Source: CAYSYM01 sp964435115
GTDB lineage: Bacteria > Chloroflexota > UBA6077 > CF-72
Length of the DNA: 64,000 nt
Direction: 5' to 3'
Assembly (NCBI GenBank): GCA_964435115.1
Contig: CAYSYM010000001.1
Location: 1-64,000, forward strand
Of this stretch, positions 32,228 to 41,041 are shown in pieces. The first letter of the stretch is position 1. Each line of letters opens with the position of its first letter. Position numbers and translations under genes: made by a program. The notes under the pieces were generated by a model that was not told where the DNA came from, made no database searches, and saw only the letters and a program-made list of their open reading frames with translations.

Positions 32228-33346
32228 GTGCAGAGCGTGCTGCCTCACTCAGGGTTCGCGAAGTCGGCGGCGCTATCGCCGCCGCGGCCGGCCCAGCGAC
32301 TGCTCAAGGCGCTGCTGGGCCTGCCACTGTTCCTGAAAGTGCTGGTGGCCAACTGCGTCCTCGTGCTCCTCGGAGCGGGGCTGGGGACGTGGTTCACGCT
32401 CACCTTCGTCGCCGGTCCGGCGGGCGAGGTGCGCTGGGAGGGCGTCGGCGTGATGCTCCTCGTCGGCGTCGCGGGGACGGTCCTGATCAACGCCGGCGTG
32501 CTCGCGCTCGCCCTGCAGCCGCTGCACGCCCTCGAGCGCACGGTGGACCGCGTGGCAGCCGGGGACCTCAGCAGCCGGGCGCAGCCCGTCCTGTTCACCG
32601 ATCCGGACGTGGAGCGGCTGGGCGCGACGGTCAACGGGATGCTGGACGTCCTGCAGGAGTACCGGGGCCAGGTGCACAAGCTCTCCGAGCAGGTGCTGGC
32701 TGCCCAGGAGGACGAGCGCAAGCGCATCGCGCGGGAGCTGCACGACGAGACCGCGCAGTCGTTGACGACCCTGCTGGTACGGCTGAAGATGCTGGAGCGG
32801 GCGAAGAGCGCGGCCGAGCTGCGCGGGCAGATTCACGAGCTGCGCGAGCTGACGGTGGAGACGCTCGAAGCGGTGCGGAAGCTGGCGGTCGAGCTGCGCC
32901 CTTCCACGCTGGACGACCTGGGGCTCGTGGCGGCGCTCGAGGCGTACGCGGAAGCGTACGCCACCCGCATCCCCGTGGCGGTAGACTTCGCGGCGAGCGG
33001 GTTCGACGGGCAGGAGCGACTCCCGCCGCAGCTCGAGCTGGTGCTGTACCGCGTCGTCCAGGAAGCACTGACGAACGTCGCCAAGCATGCGGCAGCGAGC
33101 CACGTACGGGTGGCGCTGCGGCGCTTGCCGGGCGAGCTGGCCGCGAGCGTGGAGGACGATGGCTGCGGATTCGACGTGGAGGAGATGATGCGTTCGAGGG
33201 AACGCGGCCTGGGGCTGTTCGGCATGCAGGAGCGGCTGGCGCTCGTGGAGGGCCACCTCTCGATCCGGAGCGAGCGAGGGCGCGGGACGCGTGTGGTGGC
33301 GACCGTCCCCGTGGAAGCGCCGGTGGCGCTGCGGGTGGACACGTGA
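32228..33346 (+). CDS. NarL-type (HisKA_3) sensor histidine kinase
   Basis: 372 aa. Two membrane helices (about 34-60 and 73-97) bracket a very short outer loop, then a HAMP linker to about 150. The dimerisation helix 'EDERKRIARELHDETAQSLTTLL' in outline has phospho-acceptor His172. The ATPase domain has 'YRVVQEALTNVAKHA' and 'DDGCGFD'. With almost no extracellular domain it probably senses the membrane or an internal cue. The stop overlaps the response-regulator start. Confidence 0.93.
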   Translation: MQSVLPHSGFAKSAALSPPRPAQRLLKALLGLPLFLKVLVANCVLVLLGAGLGTWFTLTFVAGPAGEVRWEGVGVMLLVGVAGTVLINAGVLALALQPLHALERTVDRVAAGDLSSRAQPVLFTDPDVERLGATVNGMLDVLQEYRGQVHKLSEQVLAAQEDERKRIARELHDETAQSLTTLLVRLKMLERAKSAAELRGQIHELRELTVETLEAVRKLAVELRPSTLDDLGLVAALEAYAEAYATRIPVAVDFAASGFDGQERLPPQLELVLYRVVQEALTNVAKHAAASHVRVALRRLPGELAASVEDDGCGFDVEEMMRSRERGLGLFGMQERLALVEGHLSIRSERGRGTRVVATVPVEAPVALRVDT

Positions 33347-34035
33347 TGGGCTCGACGCTCGAAGCGCCCGCTGGCCAGAAGATACGCGTGCTGCTGGCGG
33401 ACGACCACGCTGTCCTCCGCGCCGGCCTGAAGGCGTTGCTGAACGCGGAGCCCGACATCGAGGTCGTTGGCGAGGCCGCCGATGGCGTCGAAGCGGTGGA
33501 GCAGGCCGGGGCGACGAGCCCCGATGTCGTCGTCATGGACATCCAGATGCCACGGATGAGCGGCCTCGAGGCGACGCGTGCCCTGCGGGCCCGCCTGGCG
33601 ACGTGTAAGGTGCTCATTCTGACCATGCACGCGGAGTCGCAGTACCTGCTCCCGCTGCTGGAAGCGGGCGGCTCAGGCTACGTCCTCAAGTCGGGCGCGG
33701 ATCGGGAGCTGATCGAGGCGATCCGGACGGTGCACCGCGGCGAGGTGTTCCTCTACCCCGCCGCGACGAAGCTGCTGGTGGACGGCTACCTCGACCGCTC
33801 GACGCGGGAGGAGGACCCCTTCGACGGGCTGACGGAGCGCGAACGGGAAGTGCTCAAGCTGGTGGCGGAGGGCTACAGTGGCACCGAGATCGCCGAGCGG
33901 CTGGTGATCAGTCCGAAGACGGTGGATACGTACCGGGAGCGGATCATGCAGAAGCTCGGCCTGCGGCACCGCTACGAGCTCGTGCGGTATGCACTGAAGA
34001 AGGGGATGCTGCGGGCAGAGGCGGACCAGGCTTGA
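33346..34035 (+). CDS. NarL/FixJ-family response regulator
   Basis: 229 aa from ATG 33346, overlapping the kinase stop by one base. The receiver domain has acidic residues at 19-20, phospho-acceptor Asp65 in 'VVVMDIQMPRMSG', and Lys in 'GYVLKSGA'. A LuxR-type helix-turn-helix near 160-205 is 'LTEREREVLKLVAEGYSG' followed by 'VISPKTVDTYRERIMQKLGL'. It sits directly upstream of the cytochrome b6 operon and may control it, which is inference from position. Confidence 0.94.
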   Translation: MGSTLEAPAGQKIRVLLADDHAVLRAGLKALLNAEPDIEVVGEAADGVEAVEQAGATSPDVVVMDIQMPRMSGLEATRALRARLATCKVLILTMHAESQYLLPLLEAGGSGYVLKSGADRELIEAIRTVHRGEVFLYPAATKLLVDGYLDRSTREEDPFDGLTEREREVLKLVAEGYSGTEIAERLVISPKTVDTYRERIMQKLGLRHRYELVRYALKKGMLRAEADQA

Positions 34036-34045
34036 CCCGGCGTCT

Positions 34046-34086
34046 GTGGGGGTTCACCCGACCGCAAGATACCCGCGAACTCCCAC
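34046..34086. promoter_or_regulatory. Inverted repeat between the response regulator and the cytochrome operon
   Basis: GTGGGGGTTC (34046-34055) and GAACTCCCAC (34077-34086) pair over 10 positions with one G-U, around a 21-nt loop. There is no U-run, so an operator or RNA structure is as likely as a terminator. TACCAT at 34110-34115 is a possible -10 for the downstream operon. Confidence 0.4.
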
Positions 34087-34208
34087 TGACAGCCTACCCA
34101 CGCGGGCAGTACCATGCAGGGGGAACCCCGGCCTGCGGCCGGCTCACGCGCGGTGGTCGCGGGCCGGGCCTGGAGGGCTGAGGCTGCGTCTCCCGGCGGA
34201 GCTTGTGC

Positions 34209-34967
34209 ATGTTGAACGAACTGCGCCCGTTTCTCGAGGACCTGGCACGCGGCAACTTTCGGCGTGCGCTGACCGAAAACCGCGTGTTCAAGGCCTGGTT
34301 CCGCACGGGGTACCCGAGCACCCCGCGGCAGCAGGCGCTGATCATGTTCAACAACGTGTTCCTGCACCTGCACCCGGTGCGGATCCGGCGCGAGAGCCTG
34401 AAGATCACCTACACCTTCTGCCTGGGCGGGCTCTCCTTCTTCCTCTTCCTCGTCCTCACCGTCACTGGGGTCCTGCTGATGTTCTACTACCGGCCGGCGA
34501 CCTCGGTGGCGTACCAGGACATGAAGGACCTCCAGACCATCGTCAACTTCGGCCTGCTGCTGCGGAACGTCCACCGCTACGGGGCGCACGCGATGGTGAT
34601 CGTGGTGTTCCTGCACATGCTGCGGGTGTTCTACACGGGCGCCTACCGGCCGCCGCGCGAGTTCAACTGGGGCGTTGGCGCGATCCTGCTGTTCCTGACC
34701 TTCCTGCTGAGCTTTACCGGCTACCTGCTCCCCTGGGACCAGCTCGCGATCTGGGCGGTCACGGTGGGGACGAACATGGCCGGGGCGACCCCGTTCATCG
34801 GCAACGAGGTGCGCTTCCTCCTGCTGGGCGGCTACGAGATTGGCGACAACACGCTGGTGCGGTGGTACGTGCTGCACGTCATCGCGCTGCCGCTGGCAAC
34901 CGCCGTCTTCATGGCCGTGCACTTCTGGCGCATCCGGAAGGACGGCGGTATCTCCGGGCCGCTGTGA
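34209..34967 (+). CDS. Cytochrome b6-type subunit of a quinol:cytochrome c reductase
   Basis: 252 aa with four membrane helices. Haem ligands are His122 and His136 ('NVHRYGAHAMVIVVFLHMLRV') and His223 and His238. The 14-residue interval between His223 and His238 is the b6 rather than the mitochondrial cytochrome b spacing, and the end 'RIRKDGGISGPL' copies the b6 C-terminus. It transfers electrons across the membrane in a Q cycle. TTG 34203 would add two residues. It is the first gene of a four-gene operon. Confidence 0.93.
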   Translation: MLNELRPFLEDLARGNFRRALTENRVFKAWFRTGYPSTPRQQALIMFNNVFLHLHPVRIRRESLKITYTFCLGGLSFFLFLVLTVTGVLLMFYYRPATSVAYQDMKDLQTIVNFGLLLRNVHRYGAHAMVIVVFLHMLRVFYTGAYRPPREFNWGVGAILLFLTFLLSFTGYLLPWDQLAIWAVTVGTNMAGATPFIGNEVRFLLLGGYEIGDNTLVRWYVLHVIALPLATAVFMAVHFWRIRKDGGISGPL

Positions 34968-34996
34968 CGGCCCGGCCCGAGTGAGCGGAAGGGGAC

Positions 34997-36064
34997 TTGA
35001 CGGAACGCATGTCGCTTGAGCGCACGCCCGAGATGGAAGGGCTGACGCCCGCCGAGCGGGCCGCCCTGTACAAGCAGAAGGCCCGTGCGGCCGGCATCGG
35101 TGCGCCGCCACCGTCCGCGGGCGCAGCCGGCCAGCCGGCGGCGGGAGAACCGGCTGGCGGACCGCCGCGGCCGGCTCAGCCCGCGGCTGCCGCCCCGGCA
35201 GCCGCTCCCGCAGTGGCGCGGGCCGTGGCGGCGGTGGCCGAGCGACCGGCCGCCCCGGCCGTCCCACCAAAGGCGGCCGCCGCGGCGGCCGCGCGGCGCG
35301 AGCAGGTGGCTGCGGTGGCCAAGCGCGAGACCCCGCCGAGCGCGAAAGAGCAGGCGGAGCGGCTGGTCTACGTGTGGCCGCACCTGGTCACCATTGAGTT
35401 CATGGCCGCCGTCCTGATGCTCCTGACGCTCGTCGTCGTCGGCGTGATCCTGCAGGCCCCGCTGGATGCCCGCGCCAATCCCGACCGCACGCCCAACCCG
35501 TCCAAGGCGCCCTGGTACTTCCTGAACCTCCAGGAGCTGCTGCTGCACATGCACCCGGCCCTGGCTGGCGTCCTGATCCCGGGCGGCGTGGTGTTCCTGG
35601 CCATCCCACTGCTCCCCTACATCGACCGCGACACCCGCGACGTCGGCAAGTGGTTCGGCACGCCGAAGGCGAAGGCGATCTCAGCCTTCACGGCCGTCTA
35701 CACGGTGATCGTCCTCATCGCGGAGATCCTCTTCGACGAGTTCGTCGGTGTGAAGCCGATGATGGTGGCGCTGGCCAACCTGACCGGCCAGACGTGGCTG
35801 GTCGACCCCAGCCCGCTCGGCATCGGCGCCCTGAGCATGACCAACGTGATCGTGCCACTGCTGTTCATGAACGTGCCGATCGTCGTGCTGCTGCTGCTCG
35901 TCAGGTGGCTCTTCAAGCCGGAGGGGATTCGCGACTACCTGTTCGCCCTGTTCACCGGGTTCGTGGTGACCTACGCCGTGCTCACCATCTCCGGCTCGTT
36001 CTTCCGCGGCCAGGGTATGCGCCTCCTCTGGCCGTGGGATCCCGCGCAGGCGCGGCTCGATTGA
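34997..36064 (+). CDS. Subunit IV / cytochrome b C-terminal-domain protein with long Ala/Pro N-terminal extension
   Basis: 355 aa. The C-terminal about 220 residues form the three- to four-helix cytochrome b C-terminal domain: 'NPSKAPWYFLNLQELLLH' (quinol-site region) and 'IPLLPYIDRDTRDVGKW'. The first about 125 residues are unusual, a hydrophilic Ala/Pro-rich segment ('PAAAAPAAAPAVARAVAAV') not found in ordinary subunit IV. TTG 34997 lies 6 nt after AAGGGGAC; ATG 35009 is the alternative. It completes the split cytochrome b with the upstream b6 gene. Confidence 0.9.
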   Translation: MTERMSLERTPEMEGLTPAERAALYKQKARAAGIGAPPPSAGAAGQPAAGEPAGGPPRPAQPAAAAPAAAPAVARAVAAVAERPAAPAVPPKAAAAAAARREQVAAVAKRETPPSAKEQAERLVYVWPHLVTIEFMAAVLMLLTLVVVGVILQAPLDARANPDRTPNPSKAPWYFLNLQELLLHMHPALAGVLIPGGVVFLAIPLLPYIDRDTRDVGKWFGTPKAKAISAFTAVYTVIVLIAEILFDEFVGVKPMMVALANLTGQTWLVDPSPLGIGALSMTNVIVPLLFMNVPIVVLLLLVRWLFKPEGIRDYLFALFTGFVVTYAVLTISGSFFRGQGMRLLWPWDPAQARLD

Positions 36065-36115
36065 CCGCATCGCCCGTTCCGCCCGTGGCGCGTGTACACG
36101 TCGAGGAGGACTCCC

Positions 36116-36730
36116 ATGGCTGAGACGAAGGAGCTCGGGCTCTTCATCCCACCCGAGAAAGCGGTGGAGCTCCAGGAGCTGGAAGAGGCGCGGCGAGAGC
36201 AGCAGCGCAAGGTCACCCGCCGGCTGGCGTTCCGCTGGCTGGGGTGGGGTGCCATCCTGGCGCTGCTCGGCCAGTGGACGGTGGGCTTCGTCCTCGGCTT
36301 CTTCTGGCCCAAGAACGTGGGTGCGTTCGGCGGCACGATTCCGGCGGGGACCGTCGACGAGTTCAAGGTGGGCGCCGTGAAGGTGGTGCGTGAGGGGAAG
36401 TTCTACGTGACGCGGGTGCCGGAAGGGTTCCTGGCGCTGTGGTGGAAGTGCCCGCACCTGGGCTGCACCGTGCCGTGGCGGGAGAACGACCCGGTGATGG
36501 GCGGCCCGCCCGGCCCGGGCGACACGCCGTTTGCCGAGAAGGGGCGCTTCAACTGCCCCTGCCACGGCTCGATCTACAACCGGTACGGGCAGATCATCAC
36601 GGGGCCGGCGCCACGGCCGATGGACCGCTTCCCCCTGACGATCCAGAACGGCCGGATCCTGGTCGAGACGGGGCCGACCAAGGCGATCATGCGGCCGGAA
36701 GCGAGCGCGAGCGAAGCGGTCTCGGCCTGA
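36116..36730 (+). CDS. Rieske iron-sulfur protein
   Basis: 204 aa. A transmembrane helix lies at about 43-63, then the Rieske fold with 'CPHLGC' (Cys112, His114, Cys117) and 'CPCHGS' (Cys147, Cys149, His150). It takes the first electron from quinol and passes it to cytochrome c. GAGGAGG precedes ATG 36116. It is third in the b6-type operon. Confidence 0.95.
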   Translation: MAETKELGLFIPPEKAVELQELEEARREQQRKVTRRLAFRWLGWGAILALLGQWTVGFVLGFFWPKNVGAFGGTIPAGTVDEFKVGAVKVVREGKFYVTRVPEGFLALWWKCPHLGCTVPWRENDPVMGGPPGPGDTPFAEKGRFNCPCHGSIYNRYGQIITGPAPRPMDRFPLTIQNGRILVETGPTKAIMRPEASASEAVSA

Positions 36731-36742
36731 GGCAACGCGGGA

Positions 36743-37723
36743 ATGGCCGTGACCCTCAGCCTGCCGGTCCTGGTGCTGGCCGGCGGCCTCCTCCTGCTGC
36801 TGGTGGCGGTGCTCTGGTATGCGGTGCGCGTCTCGCAGCCACCACCGGAGGCGCCACCTGGGCCGCCGACCGGCGCGGCGGCGATGGAGCGCAAGATCGT
36901 CGCCACCATGGGCATGCTGGTCGTGGCGGGTGTGCTCTTCTTCGCCTACGGATTGAAGGAGCCGGCGCGCCAGGCCGAGGCGTCCGAGCGGCTCCTCGAC
37001 ACTTCCATCGCGCGAGGGGTGACCCAGTACACCACCCTCTGCTACGCCTGCCACGGCGAGCAAGGGCAGGGGGCGGTTGTCCCCGACACGGTGCCGATGC
37101 GCCTGGCACCACCGCTCAACCGGGCCGACCTGCGGCCGACGGACCCCGACGAGCGGAAGCGACGGTACGACTTCATCTTCAAGACGATCCAGCGCGGGCG
37201 GCCGGGCACGCCCATGCCGGCGTGGGGCCAGACAGATGGCGGCACGCTGTTCGACGAGCAGATCAACGAGCTAACGCTCATGATCCTCAACGGCGACCGT
37301 GAGATCGTCTACGAAGGACGCCGGGACACCGTCTGGAAGCAGGTCGAAGACGTCGTGCTGGCGCACGTGCAGGAGGGGATCGCGAAGCTGCCCGAGCAGC
37401 CACAGGTGGAGCAGCTCGCCTTCTACCAGCAGCTCGACGACCAGCAGAAGCAGGGCGTTCGGACGATCCTCCAGCGCGGCTGCGCGAGCTGCCACGTGAT
37501 CCCGAATATCCCAGGCGCGACCGGCACGATTGGGCCGAGCCTGGAAGGGATCGCGAGCCGCCCGCAGATCGCGGGCGGCGCCGTGCCGAACACCTCGCCC
37601 GAGGACCTGGCCAGGTGGATCCAGAACCCGCCAGCCCTCAAGCCGGGCACGGCCATGCCGAACCTGGGCCTGAGCGCCGAGGAGGCCGCGGCAGTTGCCG
37701 CCTACCTGTACACGTTGAAGTAG
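36743..37723 (+). CDS. Membrane-anchored dihaem cytochrome c
   Basis: 326 aa. Two N-terminal helices (about 8-28 and 52-70) anchor it. The first haem site is CYACH (100-104), and the second is CASCH near 250, followed by a Met ligand in 'GTAMPNLGLS'. 'GRPGTPMPAW' supplies a Met ligand for the first. It replaces cytochrome f/c1 as the haem c subunit in this complex. It ends one base from the convergent lysA stop. Confidence 0.92.
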   Translation: MAVTLSLPVLVLAGGLLLLLVAVLWYAVRVSQPPPEAPPGPPTGAAAMERKIVATMGMLVVAGVLFFAYGLKEPARQAEASERLLDTSIARGVTQYTTLCYACHGEQGQGAVVPDTVPMRLAPPLNRADLRPTDPDERKRRYDFIFKTIQRGRPGTPMPAWGQTDGGTLFDEQINELTLMILNGDREIVYEGRRDTVWKQVEDVVLAHVQEGIAKLPEQPQVEQLAFYQQLDDQQKQGVRTILQRGCASCHVIPNIPGATGTIGPSLEGIASRPQIAGGAVPNTSPEDLARWIQNPPALKPGTAMPNLGLSAEEAAAVAAYLYTLK

Positions 37724-37724
37724 C

Positions 37725-39044
37725 TCACAGCTCGTTCCGGAGCAGGTCCTCGTAGGTCTCGCGCCGGCGCACCAGGCGCGCCTGGCCGTCGAGGGCCGCC
37801 ACCACGGCGGGCCGCGGCGCCAGGTTGTAGTTGCTGGCCAGGGCCAGGTTGTAGGCGCCCGAGCCGGGCACGGCGACGAGGTCACCGACGCGCACCGGCG
37901 GGAGCGCCGCCTCCCGGATGAGTACGTCGCCCGATTCGCAGTACTTCCCGGCGACCGCGACCGTCGTGCTCGCCGGCTCGCTCGCCCGGTTGGCGAGCAG
38001 AGCCGAGTACACGGCGCCGTAGGTCGTGGGGCGGATGTTGTCGGCCATGCCGCCGTCCACGGCGACGTACGTGCGCACGCCCGGGATCTCCTTGACGGAG
38101 CCCACTCGGTAGACCGCCACCCCAGCGGGGCCGACGATGGAGCGGCCGGGCTCGATGGTGATCGCCGGGAGGGGATCGGCCAGGGTGTGCTCCTCGGCCG
38201 CCGCGACAACCGCTGCTGCCAGCGCCTGCGCCACCGCCGCGGGCGAGATCGGCCGCTGCCGGGGCGTGTATCGCATGCCGAAACCGCCCCCGGGGCTCAG
38301 CTCGCGGAGCTGCAGGCCGTACGCCTCGCGCATGGCGGCGGCGAAGCCCAGCAGCCGACGGACCGTCTCGCGGTACGGGTCGAGGTCGAAGAGCTGGGAC
38401 CCGATGTGGGCGTGCAGGCCGACAAGGCTCAGCGAGGGCAGCGCCAACGTGGCGCGAACAGCCGCCTCGGCCGCGCCGTTGGCTAGGTTGAAGCCGAACT
38501 TCGTGTCCTGCACGCCGGTCTTGACGTGCGCGTGGGTGTGGACCTCGACGCCGGGCGTGGCGCGCAGGAGCACCTCCTGCTGCCGGCCGGCCTCGCCTGC
38601 CAGGCGCCCGAGCCGCTCGATCTCCTCCAGGTTGTCGACCACGATCCGCCCGACGCCGACCTCCAGGGCGAAACGCAGCTCGTCCTCGCCCTTGTTGTTG
38701 CCGTGGAAGTAGATGCGCCCGGGCGGGAAACCGGCGCGACACGCCGCGTACAACTCGCCGCCGGAGACCACGTCGAGCCCCAGACCCTCCTCGTTGACGA
38801 TCCTCAGCAGCCAGGGGGCGCAGTACGCCTTGGCGGCGTAGCACACGCGCGAGGGGCCCGGATAGGCGGCGGCCAGGGTATCGCGGTAGGCGCGTGCCCG
38901 GGCTCGGATCGTGGCCTCGTCGTAGACATACAGCGGGGTGCCGTACTGCTCCGCCAGCCGGACGAGATCGCAGCCGCCGACGAGCAGGTGCCCGGCCGTG
39001 TCGACGGATGCGCTGTCCGGCAGGACCGAAGCGAGAGCACGCAC
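37725..39044 (-). CDS. lysA: Diaminopimelate decarboxylase
   Basis: 439-aa PLP enzyme making lysine from meso-diaminopimelate. The PLP lysine is in 'VCYAAKAYCAPWLL', the phosphate loop in 'ELSPGGGFGMRY', and substrate-binding 'EPGRSIVGPAG' and 'KYCESGDVL' (active-site Cys) are all present. Start GTG 39044, 6 nt after the stop of the upstream gene, so it is the last gene of a three-gene operon with a protein of unknown function and a zinicin. Confidence 0.95.
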   Translation of the reverse strand: MRALASVLPDSASVDTAGHLLVGGCDLVRLAEQYGTPLYVYDEATIRARARAYRDTLAAAYPGPSRVCYAAKAYCAPWLLRIVNEEGLGLDVVSGGELYAACRAGFPPGRIYFHGNNKGEDELRFALEVGVGRIVVDNLEEIERLGRLAGEAGRQQEVLLRATPGVEVHTHAHVKTGVQDTKFGFNLANGAAEAAVRATLALPSLSLVGLHAHIGSQLFDLDPYRETVRRLLGFAAAMREAYGLQLRELSPGGGFGMRYTPRQRPISPAAVAQALAAAVVAAAEEHTLADPLPAITIEPGRSIVGPAGVAVYRVGSVKEIPGVRTYVAVDGGMADNIRPTTYGAVYSALLANRASEPASTTVAVAGKYCESGDVLIREAALPPVRVGDLVAVPGSGAYNLALASNYNLAPRPAVVAALDGQARLVRRRETYEDLLRNEL

Positions 39045-39050
39045 CGCCGT

Positions 39051-39542
39051 TCAGCGCGAGGGGACCAGCGACCAGTCTGGCGGAAGCTCGTAGCGCTGGA
39101 CGCGATCGGTGGGCTGGTTATTGCGCACCACCCGTAGGCGCCCCTTGCGGCGAATCTCGGCGTACGTGTTCTGGATCTGGACGATCCGCTTGGCGACCAG
39201 GTTGAAGACGACCACGCCCGCCCGGACCGGGCTCAAGCTGGCCTCCTCCGTACGCGCGTCGACGACGCGGAAGACCGGCGTCTCCTGGGGGCGGCAGTAG
39301 TCGAGCGCGGCGTGGATCCAGCGGACGTTGTTGGGCGAGTTGTGCTCGTCGAAGACGGACAGGCCGCTCAGGACACGTTCGGTGAGGCCGCTGGCGAACG
39401 GCTCGGCCGCCGCCAGGAGCTGGTCAAGCGAGCGGGGCTGGCTGGCGCACCCCGCTACCAGCGCCTCGAGGGTGCTGCACGGAGCGACGAAGCTCACCCG
39501 ACCGCGCGGGTCGATGACGGTGAAACGCATCACGTCCTTCAC
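39051..39542 (-). CDS. Conserved-looking protein of unknown function
   Basis: 163 aa from GTG 39542, which overlaps the zinicin stop (GTGA); ATG 39530 is a possible internal start. The N-terminal half is a mixed alpha/beta segment ('MRFTVIDPRGRVSFVAPCSTLEALVAGC' in outline), the C-terminal half a beta-rich segment with 'VVFNLVAKRIVQIQNTYAEI'. No known family is recognised. Translational coupling to the zinicin upstream and spacing to lysA downstream put all three under one promoter. Confidence 0.75.
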   Translation of the reverse strand: MKDVMRFTVIDPRGRVSFVAPCSTLEALVAGCASQPRSLDQLLAAAEPFASGLTERVLSGLSVFDEHNSPNNVRWIHAALDYCRPQETPVFRVVDARTEEASLSPVRAGVVVFNLVAKRIVQIQNTYAEIRRKGRLRVVRNNQPTDRVQRYELPPDWSLVPSR

Positions 39543-40783
39543 ACCGTGGCGGCCTCCATGCGGGCGAGCCAGCGCGCTGGCTCGCGCAGCTCCTCCTCGG
39601 TCGGCAGGCTCTCGGGGCTCTCCCAGGCGCGGTTGGCGAAGCCGATGCCGCGCTCGTGGGCGACCCGGTCGACGAACTGCTCGCCGCGCTGGTACTGCTC
39701 CATCTTCATCGAGAGGCCGGTAATGCGCAGGAAGAGCAGCTCCGCCTGGGAGCGCTGCCGCTGGCGGTGCTCCACGCGGGCGCGGACGAGGTCGAAGTGC
39801 GGCAGGAGCGAGCGGCCGACGGCGTTCATCACGTGGTTGGAGTACCCTTCGGCGAGCGACATGAGCGCCTGCAGCCGGCTGAGCAGTTCGCGCTGCTCGG
39901 GCGTCATGAGCGCGGCCATCAGCGTGTGGCCCCGCCGCAGGTTGGTGGCGAGACGGGTGGCGAGCGCTACCAGCATGTTCTCGCCCTCGTGGCGACGCAT
40001 ATCCTCCACGAGCAGCCGGACGTAGCTGCGCACCGCCCCGCCCAGGTACGCGCGCACCCAGGGGTGCAGCTCGAACTCGAGCGCGTGCGTCGCCTCGTGC
40101 AGGCCGACCCAGCGGCGCAGGTCGTCGCGGGGGAGGGCCAGTGCCTGCTCGACCTGCCTGAGGTTGGGCTCGACGAAGTACAGCTTGCCCCCGGCGAGCG
40201 GCTGCTCGCTGCTGAGCGCCAGATCGTACTGGCCGAGCACGCGGCGGGCGAGGTACCCGACGAGTAGCCCCAGCTCGGCGGTGAGCAGGAGGCGCGCCGC
40301 CTGCCGCATGGCCGGGCTGGAGGCGAGCCGGGTGCCAGCCGCCCTGCCCTGCTCGGCCTGCGCGTAGAACTCCTCCACCGGCTCGAGGAGCTGGCGGAAG
40401 TTGGCCATGTTGGCGCGAATCCAGGCCGGGCGGTCCAGCACTTCGACCGTGGTGTTGGCAAGGGAGAGGTGGCTGCCGGTGTACGCGGCGATCGGCTGCT
40501 CGATCTCGCGCAAGAGCTGCTGGTACTCTGCCTCGAGGCGGGCGCGCGCCGGCGGGTGGACGCTGGGCGCCTGCCCCGCGACGCGCTCGGCGACGCGTGC
40601 CGCCCAGGCCCAGTCGATGAGCCGCCACCGCGGAGCCGCCGGGGAGGGAGCGGCGCCGGAGTCCCTCCACGCGGAGCGGGCGAGGGGGGACGCGTCGCGC
40701 GTGGCGGCGTACAGCAGGGCCGCGCCCGCGCCGACCATCAGGCCGCGCCCAAAGGCCGCTCCGTACCGTGGTATCGGTCCCAG
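39539..40783 (-). CDS. Zinicin-like zinc metallopeptidase (F420-biosynthesis-associated family)
   Basis: About 414 aa if started at CTG 40783; 399 aa from the first canonical start, ATG 40738. The CTG is preferred because a perfect AGGAGG (40789-40794) ends 5 nt before it, and because the extra residues extend a basic N-terminus ahead of a hydrophobic helix. The zinc motif HEATH lies in 'VGLHEATHALEFELHPW'. The family, often annotated as coenzyme F420 biosynthesis-associated, is typical of Actinobacteria and Chloroflexi. Substrate unknown. First gene of the lysA operon. Confidence 0.85.
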   Translation of the reverse strand: MGPIPRYGAAFGRGLMVGAGAALLYAATRDASPLARSAWRDSGAAPSPAAPRWRLIDWAWAARVAERVAGQAPSVHPPARARLEAEYQQLLREIEQPIAAYTGSHLSLANTTVEVLDRPAWIRANMANFRQLLEPVEEFYAQAEQGRAAGTRLASSPAMRQAARLLLTAELGLLVGYLARRVLGQYDLALSSEQPLAGGKLYFVEPNLRQVEQALALPRDDLRRWVGLHEATHALEFELHPWVRAYLGGAVRSYVRLLVEDMRRHEGENMLVALATRLATNLRRGHTLMAALMTPEQRELLSRLQALMSLAEGYSNHVMNAVGRSLLPHFDLVRARVEHRQRQRSQAELLFLRITGLSMKMEQYQRGEQFVDRVAHERGIGFANRAWESPESLPTEEELREPARWLARMEAATV

Positions 40784-40799
40784 ATGCGCCTCCTCACTG

Positions 40800-40831
40800 C
40801 CTTGCGCCGAGGCGCAAGGTCCCAGATTCTA
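40800..40831 (-). promoter_or_regulatory. Promoter and 5' hairpin of the zinicin-lysA operon
   Basis: TAGAAT (minus strand, 40831 to 40826) is the -10. The transcript would begin close to a near-perfect stem CCTTGCGCC / GGCGCAAGG (40800-40819), followed 5 nt later by AGGAGG. A stable 5' hairpin beside the ribosome site may stabilise the mRNA or regulate translation. The remaining bases to 41041 show no gene. Confidence 0.45.
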
Positions 40832-41014
40832 GGCGATGCTCGAGGCGACCCGCCGAGAGCGAGCGAGCCGGACGGCCGCGGTGTCGTCCGCGGAAGGCAG
40901 ACGGGCACGTCTGGAGGGAGTGGAGCGTCCGCTCGCGGCGGGGTCAGGACGCGTCGTCGCTGGTCAGGCTGCGCCACGGGTTGGGCGCGCCCAAGCCCAC
41001 CCGGCCGCGGGGAG

Positions 41015-41020
41015 TATGCT
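41015..41020 (+). promoter_or_regulatory. -10 box (TATGCT)
   Basis: TATGCT, 21 nt before ATG 41042, with GGGAG as Shine-Dalgarno between them. Confidence 0.4.
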
Positions 41021-41041
41021 TCACGAGAGCGGGAGTCGCAG

